64,000 bases of DNA from Sequoia sempervirens (GCA_007258455.2 VDFB02018371.1:1-64000), one strand, 5' to 3'. Counted from the stretch's first letter, positions 32,881-44,370 are shown. Notes: generated from the letters alone by a model not told the origin. Program-made: numbers and translations.

Positions 32881-34420
32881 ATCCGCCCTTCCCAAAATTG
32901 CTTGTCCTCAAGCAATACCACCACAACTCCAGAAATTTGAAAACTAATCCATACGCAACAAGTATGATCCCTGGTTCCCAAATGCGTCTCAGGAAAAACC
33001 CACCATGCCGATGCTGCACCACTCTGATCACATCAATGAAAATATCATGCCAATGCTGCACTGACTCCCCTTGTAACTCCAAAGTGTTACCATCTATGAT
33101 TCTCAAACTGAAAGATCTTAAAGGAAGGAAATCAAAATCATGCAACATCTCATGTCCACGATCCCCCGAATTAACAGTATCAACCATACTACTGTCAATC
33201 ACCATTCTAAGCAATAGGAGAGATAGACTAATCAAATCAAAATCGAACTCCTCCCCATACCTCCACATGGTAACAAACGGGACCATGCCTGCAAGTGTGA
33301 CCTCTACACATCTTCTTGCAAGGAGGGAAGCATTCCTTTGCAAGAGCTCCACAAACTCATACTCATGTCTCCCCATAAAGCTACCATGCCTCATCTGAAT
33401 TATACTTGCACAACCATGAAGACTACAGAAAACAATCATAGTTCCAACCCCATGAGTCTCTGAATGGTGAACCAACGCATGTGAGCTACTGCTGTCATGA
33501 ATCAATACTGAGAGTAAACTGTCAAATTTTACATCATCAACCATCATAAGATGAATTTGGAGAGTAGGAAAAGTGTGAAGGAACAAATAATTACTGCTGA
33601 TCAAGACTAGGATCAGCGCAGTGCAATCTGATTCTCGAGTCCTACCCAAGGGAAAACAACAACACCACTCCAAATCCCAAGCGTGAGCATGTGAGATGAC
33701 CATCGAGCTGCAAAGTGACACCTCCAAGGTGGTTGGAAAACACACTAGATTCATCCCCATGAGAGAACTACCACCTCTTTGATCATGAGTGATGAACCAA
33801 CTCTCCTGAATGCGAGAAACGCAACATGTAAAGTGGCTGGTCTGCCTCAAACCAGCAAGCTCGAGTCTCAAAATCTGTCCTGGTCTTAGCCGGGAAACAC
33901 ATTCAAGAGCAACCAATCGTTCATTTCTCCAACCCATGCTCAAAATCTCTCTCCAATCCATTTGTTGATGAACAAATGGAACCATCAAGAAGCTACTAAA
34001 GAAAAGAACGACACCAAAAAGTCTGAAAATTTGATTCTTGTCCCTCCATAATTTCTTCTTTCCACAAACTGTATGCTCCATCAACCCTTGTTGAGAATCC
34101 CAAGCTTGAATACCCAACTGAAAATAATCTCCAACACTCCGGCAAGGAAACATAGCACATCTCTGAGTGCTAGTCAAAATCAAGTGCATACTTGTAAAAT
34201 TGGCATCCCCTCTGATGAACCTTTGAAACCAAACCATGAAAACTTCAGGAACACTAAAGCATGAAACATAAGATGACTTCGAATTCAACTCCCAGAGCAG
34301 ACTAGCATCCCTCAACCCAAGGAATGGATTGACAAGAGTGCAATCACCATATTTTGGTCCCTTTTCCAAAGTGAAGACTGCATCCTCAATTCCTCTTAAG
34401 CATTCTTTACTACTCAACAT
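32876..34420 (-). CDS. N2 ORF2, 514 aa, unknown function
   Basis: The first ATG of this frame is at 34420-34418 and overlaps the stop of ORF1 in the string AUGUUGA. The open frame itself extends further upstream, giving a -1 frame relation to ORF1. The protein is not RT, integrase or gag by any motif I can see. It is rich in Cys, His, Trp and Phe and holds hydrophobic stretches such as FGVVLFFSSFLMVPFV (near residue 135) and IILVAYGLVFKFLELWW near the C-terminus, which could be membrane segments. The last residues are read from the conserved hairpin and polypurine tract in another frame than pol uses. Being open over 1.5 kb with no stop supports either recent origin or coding constraint. Confidence 0.5.
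   Translation of the reverse strand: MLSSKECLRGIEDAVFTLEKGPKYGDCTLVNPFLGLRDASLLWELNSKSSYVSCFSVPEVFMVWFQRFIRGDANFTSMHLILTSTQRCAMFPCRSVGDYFQLGIQAWDSQQGLMEHTVCGKKKLWRDKNQIFRLFGVVLFFSSFLMVPFVHQQMDWREILSMGWRNERLVALECVSRLRPGQILRLELAGLRQTSHFTCCVSRIQESWFITHDQRGGSSLMGMNLVCFPTTLEVSLCSSMVISHAHAWDLEWCCCFPLGRTRESDCTALILVLISSNYLFLHTFPTLQIHLMMVDDVKFDSLLSVLIHDSSSSHALVHHSETHGVGTMIVFCSLHGCASIIQMRHGSFMGRHEYEFVELLQRNASLLARRCVEVTLAGMVPFVTMWRYGEEFDFDLISLSLLLLRMVIDSSMVDTVNSGDRGHEMLHDFDFLPLRSFSLRIIDGNTLELQGESVQHWHDIFIDVIRVVQHRHGGFFLRRIWEPGIILVAYGLVFKFLELWWYCLRTSNFGKGGL
32885..32916 (-). promoter_or_regulatory. N2 hairpin and polypurine tract
   Basis: On the minus strand, ATTGCTTG-AGGA-CAAGCAAT (32897-32916) pairs perfectly and is followed by a GGGAAGGGCGGA purine tract up to the LTR. 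Similarity to the autonomous elements stops at the hairpin edge. Confidence 0.75.
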
Positions 34421-36624
34421 ACGTGGCACATCGTCATGAGTGATATCAAGGCATCCTTAGATTGGAGTTCACGCTTGACCTCATGCTTGGTCTCTTCACT
34501 ACTTGACTCTTTTTTCAAAACAAAGAGAGGATTGTCATAAGTTGCTTCAGCACCCACTTCAAAGAAGGGATTGTCGAAGACTTGGAAGCCATTCCTTACG
34601 TCTCGCTGCCCCAAATCTGCACATGCAACTTCTGACTTTCTTGAAATGCTTTCAAGATCAAACTCCTCTTGAAGATAGTCAAAATCTCCAATCACTTGAT
34701 TGATTTTTTTAGCTCTTTGTGCCTCCTCTTGCTCCTTGAAAAGTTTGAAATCTGCAAACTGGTCTTCAACCTTTCTTAGAGCCAGCTGGGTTTCTTTCAA
34801 ATTGTCCTTTGTTGATTTAAGCTCCAAGGTGAGCTCATCAACCATATTCTTCCTTTCTTCGAAAACAATGAAGGCCTTCTTTGCAGATTCAACGGCACGA
34901 TCTTGATCTTCAATCAAGTGTATGTATGCTGATTTCAATGTCTCCAAAGAGCCTCTGATAAGTTGCAAGTTAGGAAGAGCAACTTCATCCTTAACTCCAC
35001 TTCGTCTCTCTTCAGACTGAGCCTTCCAATAGAGATCATCAACCAAAATGTGTGTGCAATCAAATAGGGATAGCGCTTGTACTTCTTTTCCAAAAGATAC
35101 CTTGCATTGATCTTCCCACTCATGAACATGCAAAGACGGTGAACTGCTGATGGGCTGCAACTGAAAATCAGAACTTCGTTCCTTGCCTTTGCTGCCCTCT
35201 TTGCTACTCCAACATTCTTGTACTTCACCACCAACTAGCAGAGAATGCTCATCATCATAAAAAGCATCATACTTCACAAATTCTTCAACCCATTGCTTGC
35301 AATCAGCTTCGTGCATTGATAAATCTGATTTGTGTTTAGTAACACTCTCAAACTCTCCATCTTCAAGAGCCATATGGTCTTCTAGCTCTTCTTCTTCATC
35401 ACTGCCTCCTTGATCAAACATTAGACCAGCATCCAACCTGCTCAAGGAATCATATTTGTCCGCTGTTCGGACAGTTTCTGTAACCACAAATTCCTCTTTA
35501 GTGGCTGCAACCACTCCAAAGAGATCATTATGGAATTTTGTGGAACAATCTTCTTCTTCAAAGACAACTTCTCCTCCAAGGGCCACCTCATAGTCTACTG
35601 TGCAACCTGGTTCTTGTTCTTCATCAGGATCAAAGGGAAACTTATCCCACACAGGTTCTTTAACATAACTTGATGCCAACACACCCGGATCCCAAATGCT
35701 AGTGGGCTGATTAAGATGATCAACTGGAAAAAACTTATCATGCTCCCCTTGTAGTGATGACTCTTTGAATAAGTCAAGTCCTAATTCACTTAAGCTGAAA
35801 TCATCAAAAAAGTTTCTCTCCAATGGCTCAGTTTGCTGATCAATCCCAAGACCAACAATGTCACCCCCGAAATGAAGTGAAGAATCTTCAATGTTTGTTG
35901 TTTGAAAAACTTCATCTTCATTATCTTCTATGGAACCCTCATGAGAGAGTATGTTGCTGATTTTTTCATGTGAGACTTCTTGGGAAATTAAGACAGCAAC
36001 AAGAGGAAAATCCTTCCTCATCAATTCTTCAGTATGATCTTGCATGAACTCCTTAGACTCATCACCAACATCATCACTTGCTGTCACATGCAAATCTAGG
36101 GAAGTATTATGAAGCTCTCCCACACATTCCTCAACTGTCAAGGTTTCTATATCAACCTTACGATCATTCTGAGGTGACATGTGCACCTTGCTTGTGCCTT
36201 CTTCAATATTAGTTGACTGATTTTTCTCTTCGACATGTTCATTTGTGGGCTGCAAACCACAAACAGACACTACTTCTTCCTTCCTTGCTCCTGCAACCAT
36301 TGTATGTTCTGTTTCCTCCTTAATCATTTTCTTGATGTAGTTGACCATAGCCCGCTTTCCAGGGTGATAAATCACCATCCAATCCAAAAAGGCATCAAAA
36401 GAAACACCGTTCTTAAACTCATTTGTCATGCTCTGATAATCTCTGTAGAGTATGTCAGCCTCGTGTTCACATTTCCTCTTGAACTGGCATTCTTTAGAAA
36501 CCCCAATCAAATCTGACTTCTCAGACTTAGCATTAATTTTTCTGATTCCACACCTTAACTCAGGATCCTTCAATAGCGTATACAGATCATGCATTAACTC
36601 AAGTAGAGACTTCTCTGTATTCAT
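34414..36624 (-). CDS. N2 ORF1, 736 aa, acidic protein with NPFF/TYDNPLF motif
   Basis: ATG at 36624, 61 bp after the LTR edge, opens a 736-residue frame without interruption. I do not recognise the family. The N-terminal 110 residues are basic-mixed and helical in look (LLELMHDLYTLLKDPELRCG). The middle is strongly acidic. About residues 545-665 look like a coiled coil (repeated ELTLELKSTKDNLKETQLAL type heptads). Residues 682-701 read VFDNPFFEVGAEATYDNPLF, with the spacing of the motif in the N1 ORF. SIWDPG also recurs. No zinc knuckle or protease signature is present. It could be a divergent gag-like structural protein or a captured host gene. Position right after the leader argues for the gag slot. 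Confidence 0.6.
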   Translation of the reverse strand: MNTEKSLLELMHDLYTLLKDPELRCGIRKINAKSEKSDLIGVSKECQFKRKCEHEADILYRDYQSMTNEFKNGVSFDAFLDWMVIYHPGKRAMVNYIKKMIKEETEHTMVAGARKEEVVSVCGLQPTNEHVEEKNQSTNIEEGTSKVHMSPQNDRKVDIETLTVEECVGELHNTSLDLHVTASDDVGDESKEFMQDHTEELMRKDFPLVAVLISQEVSHEKISNILSHEGSIEDNEDEVFQTTNIEDSSLHFGGDIVGLGIDQQTEPLERNFFDDFSLSELGLDLFKESSLQGEHDKFFPVDHLNQPTSIWDPGVLASSYVKEPVWDKFPFDPDEEQEPGCTVDYEVALGGEVVFEEEDCSTKFHNDLFGVVAATKEEFVVTETVRTADKYDSLSRLDAGLMFDQGGSDEEEELEDHMALEDGEFESVTKHKSDLSMHEADCKQWVEEFVKYDAFYDDEHSLLVGGEVQECWSSKEGSKGKERSSDFQLQPISSSPSLHVHEWEDQCKVSFGKEVQALSLFDCTHILVDDLYWKAQSEERRSGVKDEVALPNLQLIRGSLETLKSAYIHLIEDQDRAVESAKKAFIVFEERKNMVDELTLELKSTKDNLKETQLALRKVEDQFADFKLFKEQEEAQRAKKINQVIGDFDYLQEEFDLESISRKSEVACADLGQRDVRNGFQVFDNPFFEVGAEATYDNPLFVLKKESSSEETKHEVKRELQSKDALISLMTMCHVC

Positions 36625-36652
36625 CTTTCTCTGTCGAGTGAACTCTGATGGG

Positions 36653-36684
36653 CACAGGATGGCAGGATCTTGGCTCTAATACCA
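36653..36684 (-). promoter_or_regulatory. N2 primer-binding site and leader motif
   Basis: The minus strand reads TGGTATTAGAGCC (36684-36672), the iMet PBS with one change, one base inside the 5' LTR. Six bases past the PBS core lies CCTGCCATCCTGTG (36666-36653), identical in N1 and E4. Confidence 0.85.
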
Positions 36685-36685
36685 C

Positions 36686-38520
36686 TGAAATATTCCGAGC
36701 CAATTTTTTCGTTTTTTCAATTTACAAATTACAAAGCAGTGCACCCGTTAAGGTTAGAGGAGAAAACCCAAACGTGCAAGAAAGCAACTCTAACCAGAAT
36801 GGCGCCGATGATGGCGAGCATTGGTCAGAGGATCTTCTACTCTAGATACAGAAAGGAACTCAACGTCAAGTATGTGCTACCCAATCCAATGCGGAGTGAG
36901 GGGCGACCATATGACGGAGTGAGTACAAAAAGCAAAGCTTGAAATGAAATGCTGAAAGCTGAAACTACTCAACACCCAGAATGTGCTTGCTCACCCAGAA
37001 TGGGAAGTAGCTACCATAGGGCGGAGCTATAACTATTATAATGACTTTAAATTGAAACAAGCGTTACAAATCAGAATTGAGCAACAAATAAGAATGACTG
37101 CCAGTACTACTGTCAGCTTTACAAAATAAGAAGGATTCGCTTGCCAATGTCTTAAGAAGCTGAGAGATTAGCATTACATTATAGAGATAAACCTTTATCT
37201 TGGATAGGCATGCCAAAACAATAGAACCTTCAAGAAGCAATACAAGAATTCTGATTTTTCTGTTACAAATCTGCTCTTAAAGGAAATAACAGCAGTCTAT
37301 GGAAATGATCATATGCTCAGAACTTCCTAACAACTTGCTCAAATGATACGATTTTTGATGCACAACACTATTCTTATGAAGGCGCCCAATCTAACACCAA
37401 AAAACAGACCCAAAATGCATCCAATGTTTAATGCACGAATTCCAATGCCACAAAAAGGTACGGCCCAGCTGAAAGGGGCGATTTCCTTTTTAAAAATAAT
37501 GCAAGCTCTAAAAATGCTACAAATTTGAGAATGATGGCGCCTAAGCCTAGCAAAGCCTATGGGTTAATACCCAGAACAATATTTTTGGTATTTTCTGAAT
37601 TATAAATGAAAACACGAATCTGCTGTGTTAAATAATGCAAAAGGCTGAAAACTACTGACATGCGAATCTGATCTAATAAATGCAATGAACTACATACAAT
37701 GCACAAACTTAAATGCAACTCACAGTACAATGATTCACCACTAGATGTTGTCTTGCAAACACGAAGTGATGCCCAAGCTAGGAGGCCTTCATTCCTCGAA
37801 GCAGTCCCAGAGCCAATCCGGCAGCATAACAGTATAGTCGACAAAAGATCCAAAAATGAAGCACAAGACTCCCTTTTATAAGTTTCGTTTGACTTCACGA
37901 AACCCTAAAATCCAACTCCAAGTTCAAACCCTAGCTCTGTCTTCAATATGGCGTCCTTTTCCCTTTTAGCTCAATATTCATATTTTAATTAATTCATCAC
38001 TTTGATAAATGCGCCCAAATTAACTTGCAATGACTTTGGATAATTCATCAAATATTAAATATATCCTTAAATGAGGGCGCCACCCTTTGAGCCCACCTTT
38101 TAAAATGACATTAAGTCATTCGACTAGGCCAAGGTGATAAAATAACATTTAAATTATAATGTTATTTTTTAAGTGAAATGAGCTCAACTTCCCAAAACTG
38201 CATTCTGAAACCCGAAACTGAATACGCCACTTGAGTCAACTGAAGGGGAAGGTCAACTGCCTGAGACCATCCTGTTTACTGCCAAAAATAGAATTTACTA
38301 AAAATAGTAAATTCCAAAGAATTCTCTGAATGCCAAGATGAACATACCCCTGCGAAGCTCTCTGAAAACCCAGAAAGAATCCGCCATTGAATCCATCATC
38401 TTTGAGCAATGACCTCCTCAAAAATAGGAAACCCTAATTTATCTTCCGACTAGCCTTCGGGTTCCCAAAGAAAAGGCCAACGGTCACTGGAAAGATCAGG
38501 TTTGAGAAGGGGACATTACA
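36686..38520 (-). repeat. N2 5' LTR
   Basis: Same ends as the 3' LTR. The TATAAAAGGG box is near 37871-37880 on the minus strand and would start the genomic transcript. The perfect 10-bp hairpin is at 38291-38314. Confidence 0.95.
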
Positions 38521-38847
38521 ACAATAGAAAGCACACCAAGAGAAGAAGACACCTTACCATGTTCTCCTTCTCTAGGTCTCTCTTTTGATGTCGTCATTGC
38601 TTTCACTCCCTCCTCTTTTTCCATTGTCATTGCCAACAACAAAGAACCATGCTGACACTAGAATCAGAGTAGAACTACCCCCCAAAACCTCCTTATAGGA
38701 CAGTTTAACCACCTCATTAATCTACATTGGGCACTTATCACCACAACCATTAATGACCACTTCCACGGCCTCTGAATCCTCATCAAATTTCCCATCCTCA
38801 AAGTCCAGTGAATTGCCACTTTCATTTAATGCAACCTCAGCCTCCAT
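38521..38847 (-). pseudogene. LINE ORF1, N-terminal part
   Basis: A minus-strand ATG at 38847-38845 opens MEAEVALNESGNSLDFEDGK, an acidic N-terminus. The frame is broken by a stop near 38728 and later shifts. It reaches SSLGVLSIV at the N2 insertion site and continues as PNLDMLQ at 31045. It is the start of LINE ORF1, separated from the rest by the 7.5-kb N2 insertion. Confidence 0.55.
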
Positions 38848-40007
38848 GCCTCAACTTTGCTAGCAAACACAAGAGAGAGGAATCAAACTTCTAATATAAT
38901 AAATAAATAAACCATAAAAAAAGAAACTAACCTAAGAATTTGACATGGGGACAAACCATACCTTGGACCTAAACACAACAATAAGGCACACAACCACGTC
39001 AATTTGACACGGGCCGAGGCGAGATGGATAAAAATAGAATAATCAAAAAACAAACACAAAACCACCCACGAAACACTCCAAAAAGAAAGAATGATGATCA
39101 CTTCTTCACTACTAGGCCCAAGAAGAGGAAAACCAGAGCTCAAGCATCCACTAAAGTAGAAGACCTTTCTGCTTCCACATAAGGATGCAAAGCTCCAGCC
39201 TTCCCCCCCTTCTATGCGACTCCAATTTTGATCTCCTTGTATTGATTTATTGTTTCAAATTTTTTTCACTTGTTTGAGTACAACTAACTTTTTACTAATC
39301 CTTCTCTTTCCTCTAATCACCACAATCGTGCATGATATTGAGTTTTATCTAATGGCTGTAGACTTGGTTAAATTTAAATGAAAATCAAATCTTGCAAGAC
39401 TTAATTTAATTTATATTATCAAGGTACCACTTTGATTCAAATTCAAATTGTGTAATCTAATATCATCTTGTTGCATCATAGAGTTCATCATAGATTTAGG
39501 GTTTATTATATTCATATAAGCCAACGACAATTGTGTTCTTTACAATAGGATTCCAGATTCTAAAATCTCCTACTTAGGTCCATCTAATCAAGCAATCACT
39601 TGCATCTATATCAACATTGTAAAATAATGTTTCATGAGAATATTGTACCCCTTTTGAAACCCCCATCCACATCCCCACAGGGGTTTTTGGTTCATTGAGA
39701 TGGTATGGAATGTCCCCTAGCCATCCCCAATCTTCAAAAAATTTGTTAAATGTCCCTCAAACATCATTCAAAGAAGAGTATGTTGTTGGGATATTTGGCT
39801 ATCCCTAGGGTGGTTGGGGATGTCTCATATCTTAGGCTTCCCTTGACTATCTTAGAGATGTCCACACATCTCGATAGAAAAAACAATTGCTTCTATTAAA
39901 AAAAAATTATTTAAGGGACATGTCACTAATAAAAAATCCCTATGCTTGAAATGGGGAGATGATGTTAGGGTTTATATTTACTTGTATTTACTCGTGTTGT
40001 ACTATAT
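38848..40007. other. LINE upstream region and unassigned DNA
   Basis: No gene is recognised. The first few hundred bases may be LINE 5' UTR. Near 39650-39860 there are repeated CATCCCC and GGGATGT words like those near 41910 and 44690, which hints at an old dispersed element around the 40-kb LTR. The minus-strand frame at 38883-39143 has no known motif. Confidence 0.35.
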
Positions 40008-41872
40008 TGTAATGTCCCCTTTTTCGGAGTGATCACTAGAGAAGACCTAATTCCACACCTCGGGATTTTTGGAGCACGAATTGAGCATTGGAGGTGACTT
40101 GATATATTTTTATTGTATTTATTGATGAGTCAAAAATATTTAATTATTTTTCTTTGATGAGGAGCGACCCATTTGGGGTTATGAAGTGGGCAAAAATGAG
40201 TGAAAAATATAATATTTTATTATTTTGATTTTTGGCACCCAAGGGAGGAAGTTAAAATAATATTTAAAATCAAGTTTTGGTGCCTAAAATAATTTTATAT
40301 TTTTATTTGGGACTGGACGACCCCTTTTTGGAAGTTATAAAGAGAAAAAAAAATTTAAAAATTGAATTATGAAATTGGCACCCAAGTTGAGGATTTAAAA
40401 ATAAAATAAAAGAAAATTTTAAAAGAAGTTGGCACCCAAATTTGGTCGGCCAATTTGGAGGGATAAGGTGCGATTGATATATATACAAGTTCATTTTGGA
40501 GGATTATCATCATTCAGCATTTTATCTTATTCCTTTGGTCTGCAATTTATTTGCATCATATTCCAAGGACGAAAACCCTTGAAGATATAAGGTGGATTGG
40601 ACGAAAACCTAATTCATCTTGGGAAGGCTTCATAACGGAGGCCTACTTGTGCATCATTGGCATCATTTGAAGAAGAGCAGAAATTCCAATCAGATCTTTG
40701 GATCAGACTTGCTGGCATGTTTGGGAGGGTGATGTGTCTAGGGTTTGGCCCTAGAAGTGGTGCGCCATAGTTGGGAAGAAGGGCGACTAGCATTGAAGGG
40801 CAAATTTGGGCATTTGGAGGAGGTTTGGTGTTGTGTTTGCTTCAGATTTGCACCAGCAGCAGAGCAGACCTAATTCGCCTTCTTGGGAGCAACATTTTGG
40901 CGTCATTGGTATTCACTTGAACAATGGTTTCCAACCCTCATTTTGGCGCCACATTTGGAGAGGCAATCTCATCATTTGGTAGCCATTTTTGCATGTTTGG
41001 TATGCAAAAACCTTAGGGTTTATTTCAGTTTGTGGTTAGCAGATTTCTGGGCATGTTTGGCATGCTTGCCCATGATATTTGATGCATTTTCAGACTTCAT
41101 ATTTCTGATATACAACAGCAGACTGCTGTGGTTGGTTTTCATATCATTTGGTGACATTTTTGGTGTTGGATCATTGTCTATATCATCTAATAACCCAGCT
41201 ATCTATTTGGCATGTGTTTTGGTGTGATTTACATGATGTGTTAGCATGTTATATGGCTGTTATAACTTATAAGTACTTGTTCAGATTTGAAACAAGTTGT
41301 TGTGTTCATGATTGGAAAGATAATCATAATTGTTGATTTGTTCGAGCATTTGGAGGCATATATGTTTGCTGTTCTTGTTTGATTGAAATCAGAAATTTTA
41401 TATCAAAAGTTTGGGTTTGAGCAGAAAATTTGAAGTGCAGAACTAGGGCAGAAAATTGAATTTCAAAATCAGAAATTTAGGGCAATATCCTAGTTGGGAT
41501 ATTTCATATATCTTATTTGAGCTCACTATTGTTGCCTCCTCCAAGGATGAAATATTGATCAGTGAGGATATCTTTTTTTTTGTGGTGCCTCTGCCGGTGG
41601 CCATTGGGATTGAATATTTTTCCTAATCATCCATAGGATTTTGGTGGAAACAATTATGTAGGAAAAGGAAGCACGAATGAGGAGGAGGAAGAGGAATTAA
41701 GCTATATTATTATATAATTTTATTAATTGTGTTCTATTGTTTTATGTTTTTAACATATTTATTTATTTAGTAACTTTTGAATCTTTGATTTAATTTTAAT
41801 ATTGAATTTGATGAGTGCCTAAACTAAAATTTTGATGTTATGTATAGTTAAACTTGTAAATCTTGAGTACCC
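40008..41872 (+). mobile_element. Probable solo gypsy LTR
   Basis: It starts TGTAATGTCCCC at 40008, preceded by TATAT. A TATATATAC box lies near 40477. The right end falls in a (TA)n run at 41873-41893 that also contains TATAT, so the duplication is plausible but the exact edge is unclear, and no terminal CA is seen there. No chromovirus coding is present inside. The frame at 40883-41227 is hydrophobic and looks like chance. Confidence 0.5.
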
Positions 41873-41893
41873 TATATATATATATATATATAT
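41873..41893. repeat. (TA)n microsatellite
   Basis: About ten TA dinucleotides at the right edge of the probable solo LTR. Confidence 0.9.
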
Positions 41894-43854
41894 TGCTGTT
41901 CCTAAAAGTTCATCCCTTGGACAGCCATCTCCAAAAACATGTCTCACATCCCTTGCCATCCTTGTCTCCGAAACATTGTGGAAAATACAAAATTATTGCT
42001 ATTCCTTTACTTTACTAACTATTGGGTTGGGGTCTCAATTGTGTTGAAGATGAATCCAATTTATGATTACCCAAAATTGTCACAATTATACTTTGTTCTT
42101 TATTCAGGTTCTAAAGTCAGTCCTGCATTCCAACAAGTGATCTAGGCCCTAGATCATTCAACTTGACAAAATTAATTATTGTAACTAAGTAAATGGAATC
42201 AAACCTCTTTACCCTAATTACCAATTTTGGAACTTTAAATTGACCTTGAATTTAATTCAATCAATGTTCTCAAATTCAATGCACAACTCATATTCAACTT
42301 AATTTATTAGGTACCCATTCTCAGTTTGACACTTATTTTAGGTTTCTTGTGCACACGAGATGAAATGTGTTTAAGGAGTTGACTCCATTAGACCGGATTG
42401 TCTAATGGCATGTCAACATATCTGAAATACAGAATCAAGGCTGATGTAGTTCTTCTAGAGATTCTATTGTTTTTTGATTAATTGATTAATTGACGTAGAT
42501 GTGATTTTAAGTCTCTAGGACATAACACAAACTAAACTTTATAGCCAGATGACTTGCTGGATTATGATGGTCCACAAAAATCAGAAAATTAAAACCAATA
42601 AAATATTATTTTTTATTTCACTTAATTAATGTCTTTCACTAAAATAAACTTTTAGTATCGTTTTTGGGTTGTTTTTGAGGAGGAATACCACTTGCCTAGT
42701 TTTTGAACCATCTTCGGCACCCATTATTCACCCTGTACCTATATGCTCATTTGCACCAGAGAAATTTCAATGCTTTGGATGTGAGGGTACAAGATTGGGT
42801 CCCCACTTCCTCTTTCCATGTGTCTACCTTTATGTATATAGTATTTGCTTCAAATCAATCCAGCCAGCCTTGTTTTTTACTGCAATAGTAGTTGGCCCTA
42901 CTCAAGTTTTCACTTGAAAATTTTGCAGGGCTGTAACAGAATTAATTATGGAATTGTTAATAGCTTTGAGAACAAAAATCTTTATGAGGGACATGTTGCA
43001 TACCTAGATATTAACCTTGCATTTTAGTCCCTGATCTTATTGTTAGTATATGAGTCGTGTTTTGTATTCTTAGGATTATTGAGGGGTTGAGCCATGGGTT
43101 ATCTAGGGTCTCCTTTCTCATTGAATGTATTGTGATGGAAAGGCCTAAAAGAGGTGTTACTTTCAATCTTATTTTGTTAATGCAACACAAGGAATATTCA
43201 TTGTGTTGGTAATCTTGTAATGCCCAAATTTTCTAAGGACATGGGTAAAAACATGGCCAACAACTATTGCAACATAACCATGGCACAATACACACACACA
43301 CAAGGGGTGTCATCACACATGAAAACAGAAAACAAATGCTCAAGTCAAAGACTATGACCATATTAGAGACAAATCATCACAAAGTTTAATAGGGGAGATA
43401 GGGTCTCACTCTAGACCAACGATCAAGTACTTGTACCCACCACCTAGAGATACAAACCAAGAAAACTAGAGCAATAGGGAAAGTGTAGTTCATTATTCAA
43501 TTACCGAGTCCAAGCATAAAAGAGGAAATATGCAAATTAGGCATCATATACAAGATAAAACCTCTATTCAATTCAATAAATTTGTCAATTAATTTCTTCT
43601 TTGCAATACATAAGATTATACAAGAAAGAAAGGTTAAAATGGAGAATTGTTCTAAACACCATGAATAGATTCTCAAAACCTTTACAACTCAAAACAATTT
43701 TAAAGCATCATGACAACTTTTTGATTACGTGAAGAAACTATTCAGAACATTCTTATTCAAGCAACAATTGCATATTGATGTTTTACTTAGAATTCTACCA
43801 AAATGAAAACACTCGAAATCAAATTTAGAAATTTATCACAAAATCAAAAGGCCA
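41894..43854. other. No recognisable gene
   Basis: AT-rich DNA with small frames on the plus strand (42669-42917 and others) that have no motif. TGTAATGCCC at about 43215 could be a worn LTR start. Nothing else can be supported. Confidence 0.35.
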
Positions 43855-44370
43855 ATTTGACAAGGAAAGGACCTTGAAGTTTTCATTAGAAAATTCCATG
43901 CTGGGAATGATAAGAATGTGGTCCAACCTTTAGCAAACTAGAGGCGAGGAAAGATAGAGCTACATTAGCTCGAACCAACCCTATTGGATGGAGGATGTGG
44001 CATGGCAAGGGTGTACTAGAGTTTAGGATACTTGCTATTCGCCTCCTTTCAAAATTTGTCAATTTGTATGTTGTAGAGAGGAATTGGTCCACATATAGCT
44101 TCATCCAATTAGTCAAGAGGAACAATCTTACCTCTAGACAATCAGAGAAGTTGGTGGTTGTAGATAGTTCCTTATGGCTATAGATCAACAAACCCTTGAG
44201 CATTACTAGACTCTAGCCTCACATTGGGATGTTGATGCCCAAGATGCTATACAGGTTAATGAGGAGGCACAAGAGGGATTAGTTGGGGTTCATTGCTTGA
44301 GGAAGCCCCTTATAGTGGCAGTGACTTGGACTAAGACTCTGATTTTGATGTAGACCTACTAAATGCAAAT
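43855..44370 (+). pseudogene. hAT transposase C-terminal fragment
   Basis: The plus strand reads ATLARTNPIGWRMWHGKG, then LEFRILAIRLLSKF, VVERNWSTYSFIQ, KRNNLTSRQSEKLVVV and SSLWL before a TAG at 44180. This is the dimerisation domain that closes hAT-family transposases, with the conserved ERNWS block. Upstream, KFHAGNDKNVVQPLA fits the preceding segment, with a stop. After the TAG an acidic tail (SGSD..DSDFDVDLL) is readable to about 44360. The rest of the transposase and the terminal inverted repeats were not found. It is a dead class II remnant. Confidence 0.75.

Larger units (their letters stand above)
31046..38520 (-). mobile_element. N2: young complete non-autonomous LTR retrotransposon
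   Basis: Two 1835-bp LTRs (31046-32880 and 36686-38520) differ at about 11 sites with no indels. ACAAT is duplicated at 31041-31045 and 38521-38525. It lies in minus orientation inside LINE ORF1. The 3.8-kb interior has a PBS, the conserved leader 14-mer, two long overlapping ORFs and the hairpin plus polypurine tract. It has no recognisable gag, protease, RT, RNase H or integrase. The LTR matches that of chromovirus E2, which suggests trans-mobilisation by that family. Confidence 0.92.

Noticed and set aside
32862..33398. Plus-strand frame of 178 codons opposite N2 ORF2
   Set aside because: It is the antisense shadow of a much longer frame, starts at the LTR edge and has no motif.
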